Assembly (NCBI RefSeq): GCF_000626715.1
Contig: NZ_AQRA01000007.1
Location: 248,001-312,000, forward strand
Reading direction: 5' to 3'
Length of the DNA stretch: 64,000 nucleotides
DNA from: Aquimarina atlantica
GTDB lineage: Bacteria; Bacteroidota; Bacteroidia; Flavobacteriales; Flavobacteriaceae
Below, in pieces: positions 36,120 through 46,500 of this stretch; within the stretch, counting starts at the first letter, position 1, and each line of letters starts with the position of its first letter. A model generated the notes under the pieces. It worked only from the letters and a program-made list of their open reading frames with translations. It searched no databases and was not told the origin of the DNA. A program made the translations under genes and the position numbers.

Positions 36120-37496
36120 TCAATAAAATCGCTTAACAGCTTTTAAAACCTTATCAGCACGCTGCATATCAAGTTGTTTTATGTATTTGTATGCACGATT
36201 TAAAATATTTTGTACTTCTTCGTTGTTCTTAAATTTTTTTCTGATATGATACAGATCCAGAGCTACTTGCAGATCATTAGGAGAAAAAGAAACCCCTGTA
36301 TATTGTTGTAAGAGTTGTAAATAGGTAAAACCAAACTCTTGTGTAGGTTCTATCATAGTACCTTCGCCAAAATCATTCCAGGTAATGATTTGAATAAAGT
36401 CTGCAAGTTCGTGATGTGTATAATTAAGAGTTTCTGCAAAAGTGTGACCAGAATTAAGGTCAATAGTCCAATCATTACTACCATCAGACCATCCTCCTTC
36501 TGTATAAAAACTCCTAAAACCAGGATAAGAAGATCCCACGGTTATTACATTAGATGCTTGATAGGTATCATAATAATTTTGATGAGCGAGTAAATGATCT
36601 TTATCCACCCATAAAAATTCTCCAGAAGCATTCACTCCAACACGATCACTTGCTGCCCATAACGTCAAAAAGTTTGGGCGATTTTCTGTAGGGAGTATAT
36701 CAAATACCAGATTCCATTCGGTTTCTGTGGTGAGATGATGAGGACCAAATACAAATAACATATTTTTGCCATTATATTGCATGTATTTGGGGCTAGAGAA
36801 ATAGGTGTCGTTAATATATGTAAAATCCTCTTGCGCAGCTTCTATGATATTTGTAGATATAGATTGTTCTACAGCTTGGGCAGCGACACGATCTTCGTAC
36901 ATAATCGAAAATTCAAGACCTAAATCTTCAAGAGTATTAATAAAAGTTTCTGTTGACTTTTTTATCAATCCATAGTCATGTACATCTCTACTACCATACC
37001 AATCAAAAATTACCCCATCTACTCCCGAAAGTTTCATCATTAAAAAATGATATTCATGTAAATCAGGGTCATTAGAAGAATATGGACCAATAGCAGGGTA
37101 ATAATACGAGGCTATTTGCCGGTTTCCATTTTCATCTTTGATTTCGGGATCTTGGTTGGTCATTGTCCAGTGTTGTCCCCAATAACCGTCAAAATCTTTA
37201 TTTTGAAACCAGGGTAGATAATGTACATATACTTTTTTTGGATTCTCTTTAACCACATCCATACCAGAAATATCAACAATATACCCCTGTTTCTCAAGCT
37301 CTAGAAATTCTATTTCTTCCTCCAGAACTTTTAATAATTCGGCATCGGTATATGTTGTGTCCTGAACAACTTCTGCTGCAGATTGTTCTTCAATCTGTTG
37401 TTGTTCAATTAAAGTAATGTCTTCTTTTTCACAAGAATAAAAGAAAAAAATAATAAGAAAAAGGAAAAAAATAAAGGTACTCGAAGATCGTAACAT
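36120..37496 (-). CDS. GH99-like (GH71/99) lipoprotein
   Basis: 458 residues. Lipoprotein signal with a hydrophobic, Phe-rich core ending FFYSCEKED (C22), then an acidic Glu/Gln-rich linker to about residue 65. The catalytic domain resembles GH99/GH71: KKVYVHYLPWFQNKDFDGYW, SYYYPAIGPYSSND, GVDGVIFDWYGSRD, IITWNDFGEGTMIEPTQEFG. This family includes endo-alpha-mannosidases and mannanases and related polysaccharide enzymes. The C-terminal 60 residues are helical. Likely outside the cell or at its surface. Confidence 0.88.
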   Translation of the reverse strand: MLRSSSTFIFFLFLIIFFFYSCEKEDITLIEQQQIEEQSAAEVVQDTTYTDAELLKVLEEEIEFLELEKQGYIVDISGMDVVKENPKKVYVHYLPWFQNKDFDGYWGQHWTMTNQDPEIKDENGNRQIASYYYPAIGPYSSNDPDLHEYHFLMMKLSGVDGVIFDWYGSRDVHDYGLIKKSTETFINTLEDLGLEFSIMYEDRVAAQAVEQSISTNIIEAAQEDFTYINDTYFSSPKYMQYNGKNMLFVFGPHHLTTETEWNLVFDILPTENRPNFLTLWAASDRVGVNASGEFLWVDKDHLLAHQNYYDTYQASNVITVGSSYPGFRSFYTEGGWSDGSNDWTIDLNSGHTFAETLNYTHHELADFIQIITWNDFGEGTMIEPTQEFGFTYLQLLQQYTGVSFSPNDLQVALDLYHIRKKFKNNEEVQNILNRAYKYIKQLDMQRADKVLKAVKRFY

Positions 37497-37899
37497 ATCA
37501 CAAATATTAAATTAAACGTTAAACAAAATGTCTAAAGAGTTTTTATGTTTAGAAGAAAATTTGTGAATAATTAGACAATGTGTTCTAATGTTTAATACAT
37601 CAGAGTTCATGCTTTTGTGACGAAAGTGAGGGTTTCCCCTCTTTGTAATACGTTATTTGCATTAAAATTAGTTAAATTCTTTTTCTCTAAAAAGAAATAT
37701 GCTGTTTTTTTATTTTTTATTATCTGAAAATCAGTTATTTATATTTATTTCAAATAAAATTTAATACCTGCTAATGATACTTCACTTCAATAATGATAAC
37801 CTATAGATAGAGATCATCAATACTACAATAGATAAGAAATACCTTGATTCATTTATGATTTTCATAATATCTCTTACTTTAATCATAAAACCTTTTAGA
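37497..37899. other. 403-bp intergenic region, no gene seen
   Basis: AT-rich spacer between the start of the GH99-like gene and a VOC gene. I found no strong hairpin, exact -7 element or credible short frame. Confidence 0.5.
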
Positions 37900-38301
37900 A
37901 TGAAAATTAAAAGAACCGGGATTATTTTATATGTTAAAAAATATGAGGAATCTATTGTGTTTTATAAAACTATTTTAGAGCTACCTATTTTATTTCAAAA
38001 TAATGAATTAACATGTTTTGATTTGCATGGCACTTATTTAATGGTTGAAAAAGAAGATAGAGAAGATTATTTGAAAATGACTGAAATAAACGCAAAGGCA
38101 TTTAGCTGTATACGAATAAATGTAGATGATGTACAAAGAGTAGCAAACGATTTAAAGAAAAAAGGAGTAGCCGTTGATTATCAGGAACATCATTGGGGAA
38201 AAGTAGCAAAATTCTACGACCCCGATAGCAATCTAATCGCATTTAAGGATGAAGAAACTTTTGCTAAACAGATAGAAGAATATATTCTGAAATCAAAATA
38301 A
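37900..38301 (+). CDS. VOC (glyoxalase) family protein
   Basis: 133 residues from the ATG at 37900, which begins at the usual place (MKIKRTGIILYVKKYEESIV). A longer frame from 37855 adds a hydrophobic tail not expected for this family. The second half has SCIRINVDDVQRVANDLKKK and KVAKFYDPDSNLIAF. Substrate unknown. Confidence 0.85.
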   Translation: MKIKRTGIILYVKKYEESIVFYKTILELPILFQNNELTCFDLHGTYLMVEKEDREDYLKMTEINAKAFSCIRINVDDVQRVANDLKKKGVAVDYQEHHWGKVAKFYDPDSNLIAFKDEETFAKQIEEYILKSK

Positions 38302-38365
38302 CTTTTGCAAATACCTAAATAGAGAATAAATACAGGTATAGATTTTAATTGTCGATAGACAATTG

Positions 38366-38373
38366 TATTTTTG
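38366..38373 (+). promoter_or_regulatory. Probable -7 promoter element of yaaA
   Basis: TATTTTTG, exact TAnnTTTG, 21 bases before the ATG at 38395. Confidence 0.5.
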
Positions 38374-38394
38374 AAGAACAAAAAAGTCACCTAC

Positions 38395-39156
38395 ATGAAA
38401 ATTGTAATATCTCCCGCTAAATCATTGGATTTTGAAACCACATTGCCAACTCAGCAGTATACGGCTCCGACTTTTCTTACCGAAATAGAAAAGTTAAATA
38501 GTGTATTAAAGAAAAAGACACCCAAAAAATTGTCTGAACTAATGAGTATAAGTGATAAGTTAGCACAACTTAATTGGCAACGTAATCAGGAGTTTCATCT
38601 CCCGTTTACAAAAGAAAATGCAAGACCTGCGGTATATTCATTTAATGGAGATGTGTATATCGGATTAGATGCGTATACTATTCCCGAAAAAAAAATAGAC
38701 GCATTACAAGATCAATTAAGAATACTTTCTGGATTGTACGGAGTTCTAAAACCTTTAGATCTAATGCAACCTTATCGTCTTGAGATGGGGACTAAATTAA
38801 AAGTGGGGCGAAAAAATAATTTATACGAGTTTTGGAAAAAAACAATTACCCAGTATTTCAATGATGAATTACAGGATGATGAATTGTTTATTAACCTGGC
38901 AAGTAATGAATATTTTAGCGTAATCGATAAAAAAGCATTAAAAGTACCTGTGATTACTCCACAATTTAAAGATTGGAAAGGAGACAAACTTAAAATGATA
39001 AGCTTCTTTGCCAAAAAAGCCAGAGGGATGATGGTTCGTTATATTATAGATACTGGTGCAGAAACTATTGAAGATTTAAAAGGGTTTAATTATGAAGGAT
39101 ATGGGTTTAGTGAAGAATATACGACTAAGCCCAATGAATTGGTTTTTGTACGGTAA
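38395..39156 (+). CDS. yaaA: Peroxide stress protein YaaA
   Basis: 253 residues. Begins [18 protein letters not shown], the family signature, with later [27 protein letters not shown]. YaaA lowers free iron under peroxide stress and binds DNA. The ATG at 38395 is used, since the longer reading starts inside the promoter. Confidence 0.94.
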   Translation: MKIVISPAKSLDFETTLPTQQYTAPTFLTEIEKLNSVLKKKTPKKLSELMSISDKLAQLNWQRNQEFHLPFTKENARPAVYSFNGDVYIGLDAYTIPEKKIDALQDQLRILSGLYGVLKPLDLMQPYRLEMGTKLKVGRKNNLYEFWKKTITQYFNDELQDDELFINLASNEYFSVIDKKALKVPVITPQFKDWKGDKLKMISFFAKKARGMMVRYIIDTGAETIEDLKGFNYEGYGFSEEYTTKPNELVFVR

Positions 39157-39275
39157 CTTAATATGGTAATTGTAATATGTAAGTAAGTATCAAAATCTTC
39201 AATTACTAACTTCCGTTTTCAAATGCATCTAATTTTAGTATCTTCAACCCAGATATTAGTAACACAAATCATTAG

Positions 39276-39776
39276 ATGCAAAAAATTATCAATTTTCTCG
39301 ATAGAGTTGGTGAGAAAATAGGAGTACTGGTTAGTTGGGTAGCAGCGTTACTGGCAATAGTCATTGGTCTTGATGTAATTATTCGCTATATCTTCAAGTT
39401 TACATATGTCTGGATGATCGAAATAGAGATTTATCTCTTTGGGATGATATTTCTTCTAGCATCTGGGTATACTTTTAAATACGAGAAACACGTACGGGTA
39501 GATGTTTTTTATACCAAACTTTCTAGAAAAGGAAAAGCCTGGATAGATCTTTTAGGAGGAGCTCTTTTGCTTATTCCCTGGTGTTATGTAGTTATTGTTT
39601 CTTCCTGGTATTATGGATTATCTTCTTTTATGATAGGAGAAGGTTCGCCTCAACCAGGAGGCTTACCTGCGCTATATGTACTTAAGTTTTGCATTACTTT
39701 GGGGTTTGTTTTTCTGTTACTTCAAGGAATATCCCATATGTTGAAATCAATTCAAATTATTTTTAATAAGAATTAG
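39276..39776 (+). CDS. TRAP transporter small membrane subunit (DctQ type)
   Basis: 166 residues, four membrane helices, with the DctQ lead-in RVGEKIGVLVSWVAALLAIV and EKHVRVDVFYTKLS in the middle. Partner of the large permease, which starts 2 bases after its stop. Together with the binding protein at 41243 this makes a sodium-driven uptake system. Confidence 0.93.
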   Translation: MQKIINFLDRVGEKIGVLVSWVAALLAIVIGLDVIIRYIFKFTYVWMIEIEIYLFGMIFLLASGYTFKYEKHVRVDVFYTKLSRKGKAWIDLLGGALLLIPWCYVVIVSSWYYGLSSFMIGEGSPQPGGLPALYVLKFCITLGFVFLLLQGISHMLKSIQIIFNKN

Positions 39777-39778
39777 AA

Positions 39779-41125
39779 ATGGAATACCTGGCAATAGTAT
39801 TATTTGTAATTATCTTCATTCTGATTCTAAGAGGATATCCGGTTGCTTTTACGTTAGGAGGGATTTCGGTTGCTTTTGCCTTTGGGGTATCTATTTTTGC
39901 TCCAGAAGCGTTCCAGATGTCTACATTTTATTTACTTCCTGCAAGAATAATGGGTGTAGTCAATAACTATGTGTTAATGGCAGTTCCTCTGTTTATTTTT
40001 ATGGGAATTATGCTAGAAAAATCAGGTCTTGCAGAGAGTTTATTAGAAACTATGGCGATGATGTTTGGTCGTGTACGTGGTGGTTTGGCAATTTCTGTAG
40101 TGATTGTTGGTGCTTTACTTGCCGCATCTACCGGGATTGTGGGAGCAACAGTTGTAACAATGGGATTGATAAGCCTGCCCACAATGCTTAAACGAGGATA
40201 CAAAACAGAACTTGCCACCGGAGTGATAGCATCGTCAGGAACATTAGGGCAAATCATTCCGCCTTCGATTGTATTGGTATTATTAGCAGACACCATCAAT
40301 AGCTCATCAAGAGGATCGGCCTCTGTAGATGTAGGAGCATTATTTTCTGCAGCACTATTACCAGGCTTGATATTGGTAGGACTATATATTCTATACATTT
40401 TAATAAAGTCTTTTATTCACAAAGAAGATGCACCCAGTATTCCTGCAGAGGAGATAGCTGCATTTAGAGGAGCTGATTTTACGTCAAAAATTCTAAAAGT
40501 ACTCTTCTTGCCAATACTCTTAATTGTATTGGTGTTAGGTTCTATTTTTACCGGAATTGCTTCTCCTACAGAAGCCTCTGCTATCGGAGCTATTGGTGCA
40601 ACTCTATTAACTGTAATTCAAAAAAAGTTTTCGTTTAAAATTCTAAAAGAAGTGGCTCAGGAAACTACAAAACTAACATCGATGGTGTTTTTTATTCTTT
40701 TAGGAGCAACGACATTTACCTTAGTGTTTAGAACGTTAGGAGGAGATGCATATCTGCAAGAATTGATTATGTCATCTAATTTAACACCTCTTATGTTTTT
40801 GCTATTGGTAATGGTAGTGATTTTTATTGCAGGTTTTTTTATAGATTTTATTGAAATTGTTTTTATTATTGTGCCGGTAGTAACTCCTATTTTTAATGCT
40901 TTTGGTATGGATATGTTGTGGGTTGGGATTTTACTAGCATTAAATCTGCAAACGTCATTTTTAACACCACCATTTGGCTTTGCTTTGTTTTATCTTAAAG
41001 GTGTGGCACCAGATCATGTAAAAACCAGTCAGATTTATAGAGGAATTATACCATTTATCATCATTCAATTAATTATTGTTGGTGTTGTTGTATTTTTTCC
41101 TGAAATTATTTTTATATCAAAATAG
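39779..41125 (+). CDS. TRAP transporter large permease (DctM type)
   Basis: 448 residues, about 12-13 membrane helices. Typical pieces are FMGIMLEKSGLAESLLETMA, STGIVGATVVTMGLISLP, SGTLGQIIPPSIVLVLL, GIASPTEASAIGAIGAT and NLQTSFLTPPFGFALFYLKG. Carries the transport channel. Confidence 0.96.
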   Translation: MEYLAIVLFVIIFILILRGYPVAFTLGGISVAFAFGVSIFAPEAFQMSTFYLLPARIMGVVNNYVLMAVPLFIFMGIMLEKSGLAESLLETMAMMFGRVRGGLAISVVIVGALLAASTGIVGATVVTMGLISLPTMLKRGYKTELATGVIASSGTLGQIIPPSIVLVLLADTINSSSRGSASVDVGALFSAALLPGLILVGLYILYILIKSFIHKEDAPSIPAEEIAAFRGADFTSKILKVLFLPILLIVLVLGSIFTGIASPTEASAIGAIGATLLTVIQKKFSFKILKEVAQETTKLTSMVFFILLGATTFTLVFRTLGGDAYLQELIMSSNLTPLMFLLLVMVVIFIAGFFIDFIEIVFIIVPVVTPIFNAFGMDMLWVGILLALNLQTSFLTPPFGFALFYLKGVAPDHVKTSQIYRGIIPFIIIQLIIVGVVVFFPEIIFISK

Positions 41126-41242
41126 AATACTTAAAAATATATCCTTTAGAAACGATAAAAGAATATCCTTTTTCTATTTCTAAAGATGTTTACTAATATA
41201 GTACTAAGTCTTATGAAATTTGTTATCATCCAAAAGCATAAA

Positions 41243-42343
41243 ATGTTAAGGTATTTGACCTTAGTAGCCACTGTAGTGTTATTTCTTTCTTGTTTGGGAG
41301 ACCCACCGGCAAGTATGCGTACTACTTCGTATGATGTGACTAAACCAGATAAAGTTTTTTATTGGAAAATGACGACTACCTGGCCACCAAACTTTCCGGT
41401 AGTAGGTGAAGTTGCAGAGAAATACTCAGAATGGGTAGACGAGTTGTCTAATGGGCAGATTAAAATAAAAGTATATGGAGGAGGAGAATTAGTCCCCCCG
41501 CTAGAAGCTTTTGATGTAGTATCCCAGGGAACTATAGAGATGGGATGTGGAGCAGCATATTATTGGGCTGGAAAAACCCCGGCAGCTCAGTTTTTTGCAG
41601 CCGTACCATTTGGGATGAATAGCCAGCAAATTACCTCCTGGTTAGAAACGGGAGGAGGATATGAATTATGGAAAAAGACATACGCCAAATTTAATCTCGT
41701 ACCATTTATGGGAGGAAATACTGGGGTACAGATGGGCGGATGGTTTAACCGCGAAATCAATTCTGTAGAAGATTTTAAAGGACTAAAAATGCGTTTACCG
41801 GGAATTGGCGGGAAAGTATTAGAAAAAGCCGGCGGGGCAGCAGTTTTGGTTGCGGGCAGTGAGGTGTATACAAGCTTAGAAAGAGGAGTTATCGATGCGA
41901 CAGAATGGATTGGCCCGTATCATGATTATAAAATGGGATTTCATAAAATTGCAAAATATTACTACACCCCGGGATGGCATGAGACCGGTTCACAACTCGA
42001 GTTTTTTATTAATAAGAACCTATATGATGGTTTGCCTCCACATCTACAAGCAGTTTTAGAAGCAGCTTCTAAGCGTGCACAAGTATGGGTTTTGGCAGAG
42101 TTTGATAGACAAAATGGGATTTATCTCGATAAATTAGTGAATGAAGAAGGTGTTGAGATTCGCGAATTTTCTAAAGAAACTCTGGATGCTCTGCGAGGAT
42201 TTACCGATGAAGCTATCCAGGAAATGATAGGAGACGATCCACTTTCTAAAGAAGTGTATGAGAGCTATTCTGGTTTTCAAAAAAAGATATCTAAATGGTC
42301 CGAAGTAACAGAAAAAGCTTATTATAATAAAATACAGAAATGA
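41243..42343 (+). CDS. TRAP transporter substrate-binding lipoprotein, TakP-like
   Basis: 366 residues from the ATG at 41243, chosen because it gives a short signal ending in LFLSC (C17). ATGs at 41186 and 41213 would add 19 or 10 residues and cannot be excluded. The mature protein fits the 2-oxoacid/lactate branch typified by TakP: TTWPPNFPVVGEVAEKYSEW, NTGVQMGGWFNREI, LKMRLPGIGGKVLEKAGGA and GVIDATEWIGPYHDYKMG, with the conserved Arg and Trp-Glu of the substrate/metal site. A monocarboxylate such as a 2-oxoacid or lactate is inferred. As expected for this phylum it is lipid-anchored rather than free. Confidence 0.92.
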   Translation: MLRYLTLVATVVLFLSCLGDPPASMRTTSYDVTKPDKVFYWKMTTTWPPNFPVVGEVAEKYSEWVDELSNGQIKIKVYGGGELVPPLEAFDVVSQGTIEMGCGAAYYWAGKTPAAQFFAAVPFGMNSQQITSWLETGGGYELWKKTYAKFNLVPFMGGNTGVQMGGWFNREINSVEDFKGLKMRLPGIGGKVLEKAGGAAVLVAGSEVYTSLERGVIDATEWIGPYHDYKMGFHKIAKYYYTPGWHETGSQLEFFINKNLYDGLPPHLQAVLEAASKRAQVWVLAEFDRQNGIYLDKLVNEEGVEIREFSKETLDALRGFTDEAIQEMIGDDPLSKEVYESYSGFQKKISKWSEVTEKAYYNKIQK

Positions 42344-42350
42344 TCAAAAA

Positions 42351-42388
42351 AACCGTTTCAAAAGAACTCTTTTGAAACGGTTTTTTTA
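42351..42388. terminator. Strong terminator after the TRAP operon
   Basis: 14-bp arms (AACCGTTTCAAAAG and complement, 42351-42364 and 42369-42382) with a 4-base loop and T-run; A-run on the other side, so it may also serve the convergent lipoprotein gene. Confidence 0.9.
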
Positions 42389-42406
42389 CTTATTATAGGG
42401 TGTTTG

Positions 42407-43246
42407 TTATAATTCTATTGTGGTTTCATTACCATCTGCATCGGTTTGGGTTGCGATATTATCACACTCTCCATCACCATAGTTCAAGGTAATTACCGCG
42501 CTATTTTCTGTCGTTACCATAACACCACTCACAGTATATTGGCACGAACTTTCGTCACGTAAAGGAGTTGTAATCTCTACAGCAAATCGATCACCATTAC
42601 TAAACTGAGTAAGGCTACTACCTGTGGTTAAGCTATAAAAAATTAGATTAGGTGGCGTATCTGGATTACTGTTTCCGGGGAAAGATTCTGTTTCAAAATT
42701 TGTTTTACTAGTTGCCGAAAGTCCATCTTTCCATGCAAATGCAAAATCAGAATTTGTAGTAAATTTGGTATTACCCGTATCACTGTTAAAAGAGAATATC
42801 GTAGTTGCAGTTCCGCTTACGGTAATATCTTTATAAACAATTTTATCCAAACTATAAGTAATTTCTATTTTACTTTCTGTATCCAGCTTAAGGCTAAAAC
42901 TCATCTGAATTCTACCAGAAATTACTTCGCCATTGGGTAGCTCACAATTATCTCCAAAATCGATAGTAACCGTTTTCTTTTCATCTGTTACTTCAGAAGT
43001 AATAGTTGCACACTCAGGTGTTTTTACATTAGAAAAAGATTTGTTACCAATATTAGTTTCGGTATTGAAAACATTTTCTACAATAGAATTGATTTCTTTA
43101 TTAGCCGATGTGATGTCTTTATATTGTTTAGAAGTCGTAACTGCAGTAGTTGGTATTTGTGTTTCGTCGTCATCATTGTTACAGCTTAGCAAGAAGCTAC
43201 AGGTTATGAATAACAGGCCTGCATAGGCAAAAACTCTTTTTTTCAT
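42407..43246 (-). CDS. Lipoprotein of unknown function
   Basis: 279 residues. Lipoprotein signal ending SFLLSCNNDDDE (C22), with Asn/Asp-rich residues after the Cys. The rest is a repetitive beta-strand pattern with Thr/Ser-rich strands, such as GDNCELPNGEVISGRIQMSF and INLNYGDGECDN-like ends. Two Cys pairs frame similar GD-C-E motifs. No named domain recognised; a surface or periplasmic beta-barrel/sandwich is likely. Monocistronic. Confidence 0.75.
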   Translation of the reverse strand: MKKRVFAYAGLLFITCSFLLSCNNDDDETQIPTTAVTTSKQYKDITSANKEINSIVENVFNTETNIGNKSFSNVKTPECATITSEVTDEKKTVTIDFGDNCELPNGEVISGRIQMSFSLKLDTESKIEITYSLDKIVYKDITVSGTATTIFSFNSDTGNTKFTTNSDFAFAWKDGLSATSKTNFETESFPGNSNPDTPPNLIFYSLTTGSSLTQFSNGDRFAVEITTPLRDESSCQYTVSGVMVTTENSAVITLNYGDGECDNIATQTDADGNETTIEL

Positions 43247-43485
43247 TGTTAAAGGCTTTAATTAATAAATTGAAAAATTATTTGTGGGACGTATGATCAG
43301 TAAACGATCATAACCTACAGAATCTTATAAAGAGTGTAGTTAATTTGTGTTAAGGTTATGTTATAAGATGTTATTGTTATAGAATCAATTAGGATTGAAA
43401 TATTGTTAAAGATATCACAGATTGGTTTTATTTATATCAATTTTAATAGTACTGTTGCACAGCATTTTTCTTATGAATATCTTCG

Positions 43486-43501
43486 TAGCGAATGTTCGCT
43501 A
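43486..43501. promoter_or_regulatory. Candidate operator before pyruvate carboxylase
   Basis: TAGCGAA, two bases, TTCGCTA: 7-bp perfect arms ending 28 bases before the ATG of pyc. Its position in the leader or just after the promoter fits a repressor site. No -7 element matches exactly; TACTGTTG at about 43449 is one base off. Confidence 0.35.
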
Positions 43502-43529
43502 AAAATGGTTTTAACTCATAATTTATATC

Positions 43530-46500
43530 ATGCAAATCAAAAAAGTTTTAGTAGCTAATCGGGGGGAAATTGCAATCCGTATTTTTAGAGCTTGTACAGA
43601 AATTGGATTAGAAACAGTAGGAGTGTATACCTACGAAGATCGATATTCTTTACATAGGTACAAGGCGGATGAAGCGTATCAGATTGGTGAAAATAATGAA
43701 CCATTAAAGCCTTATTTAAATGTAGAGGCTATTATAAAGGTTGCCAAAAAAAATAATGTAGATGCAATTCATCCTGGGTATGGATTTCTTTCTGAGAATG
43801 CAGAATTTGCACAACAATGTTTAGAAAATGATATTATATTCATTGGTCCCAAAGTATCAGTTTTACGTTCTCTGGGAGATAAGATTACAGCTAAAAAAGT
43901 AGCGATCGAGAATAATATCCCTATTATAGAAAGTAATAAGGAGGACCTTACAGATATAAAAATTGCTTTAAAAGAAGCAAAGCGTATTGGTTATCCGATA
44001 ATGCTTAAAGCTGCTTCTGGAGGTGGAGGCCGAGGGATGCGAGTGATTCGAAATGATGAAGAACTCGAAAAAGCATATCCAGAATCCCGAAGAGAAGCCT
44101 TAAATGCATTTGGAGATGATACCGTATTTCTAGAGAAATTTGTAGAGAATCCAAAACATATCGAAATACAGATTGTAGCAGATCATCATGGTAATATGGT
44201 ACACCTTTTTGAACGGGATTGCTCGGTACAACGACGCTATCAAAAGGTAATCGAGTATGCACCTTCTTTTGGAGTATCCGAAGCTATAAAACAGGATTTG
44301 TATACGTATGCCCTTGCAATATGTAAAGCAGTAGATTATAATAATATTGGTACTGTAGAATTTTTGGTAGATGAAGATCAAAGTATCTATTTTATTGAAG
44401 TAAATCCTCGTGTACAGGTAGAACACACAGTGACAGAGATTGTAACAGGAATAGATCTGATCAAAGCCCAGATATTTATTGCTGGAGGATATAAATTATC
44501 TGATAAGCAGATCAAAATTGAAAGTCAGGAGAGTATAAAAACAACAGGGTTTGCATTACAATGTAGGATTACAACAGAAGATCCCGAGAATGATTTTAAA
44601 CCCGACTACGGGACTATTACAACCTATCGTAGTGCTTCGGGGTTTGGGATTCGGTTAGATGCTGGTAGTGTGTATCAGGGAGTAACCATTTCGCCATTCT
44701 TTGACTCGATGTTGGTTAAAGTTTCGGCAAATAGCAGAACTCTGGATGGTGCATGTAGAAAAATGTTAAGAGCATTATCTGAGTTTAGAATTCGTGGTGT
44801 AAAAACCAATATGCCATTTTTAGCCAATATTCTAAGGCATGAGACTTTTAGAAAAGGGGAGGTAACCGTTAATTTTATTCAGAATACAAAATCGTTATTT
44901 ACAATTAAAGAACCTCGTAATCGAGCTACCAAATTGGCTAATTTCTTAGGGGATATTATTGTTAACGGTAATCCTGATGTTAAGAAGATAGACCATACCA
45001 AAACGTTTGTAACACCTGTTGTTCCAAAATTTGATGAAACCTCGGGATATACAAAAGGAACCAAAGATTTACTTACCGAATTAGGACCAGAGAAGTTTGC
45101 AGCATGGCTCAAGAATGAAAAGAAAATTCATTTTACAGATACTACAATGCGTGATGCGCATCAAAGTTTGTTGGCAACCAGGATGCGTACCTATGATATG
45201 GTTAAAGTGGCAGAAGGATTTGCCAAAAACCATCCCGAAATCTTTAGTATGGAAGTCTGGGGAGGAGCTACTTTTGATGTATGTCTTCGTTTCCTTAAAG
45301 AAAATCCATGGGAAAGACTTCGTTCGCTACGAAAAGCAATGCCCAATCTATTGCTTCAAATGTTGATTCGTGGCTCTAATGGTGTAGGATATACGGCATA
45401 TCCTGATAATTTGATCGGAAAATTTGTAGAACAATCCTGGGAGAATGGAGTAGATGTATTTCGAATTTTTGACTCCTTAAACTGGATGAAATCTATAGCT
45501 CCCTGTATCGAACATGTACGTACCAGAACACAGGGCCTTGCCGAAGGATCTTTATGTTATACAGGAGATATTTTAGACCCTAATCGAACAAAGTATACTC
45601 TCGAGTATTATATTCAGCTGGCAAAAGATATCGAAAATGCAGGAGCACATATCCTGGGAATCAAAGATATGGCAGGATTACTAAAACCATATGCCGCTTA
45701 TGAATTGGTTTCGGCATTAAAATCCGAAATTAATATTCCAATACATCTGCATACGCACGATACTTCTTCGGTACAATCTGCTACATATCTTAAAGCAATA
45801 GAAGCAGGTGTAGATGTTGTAGATGTTGCTTTAGGGGGATTATCCGGGCTAACAGCGCAACCCAATTTTAATGCCATAACAGAAATGATGAGATTTCATG
45901 AGCGCGAGAACGTTATGGATATCTCTAAATTAAATGAGTATTCTAATTATTGGGAGGCTGTACGCGAATATTATTATGTTTTCGAATCTGGACTAAAAGC
46001 AGGAACAGGAGAGGTATATCAACACGAAATTCCGGGAGGGCAATATTCTAACTTAAAACCACAAGCGCAAGGATTAGGGTTAGCAGATCGCTTTCATGAA
46101 ATTACTAAAATGTACGGAGAGGTAAATGAGCTTTTTGGAGATATTGTAAAGGTAACACCAAGTTCTAAAGTAGTAGGGGATATGGCGCAATACCTGGTGA
46201 GTAATAACCTAACCATAGAAGATGTAAAAGAGCGGGGAGATACTATTTCATATCCACAATCGGTGGTTAGTTTGTTTAAAGGAGAATTAGGGCAGCCCGT
46301 TGGCGAATTTCCAAAAGAACTTCAGAAATCAATACTAAAAGATCAAAAACCGTTTACAAACAGACCCAATGCACATCTGGAACCTGTTGATTTTGAAATC
46401 GAATTCGCAGAGTTTGTCAAAATTTTTAAAAGAGGTATGGGAAGAGAACTGGATATTACAGATTTCCTTTCTTATAAGCTGTACCCAAAAGTTTTTACAG

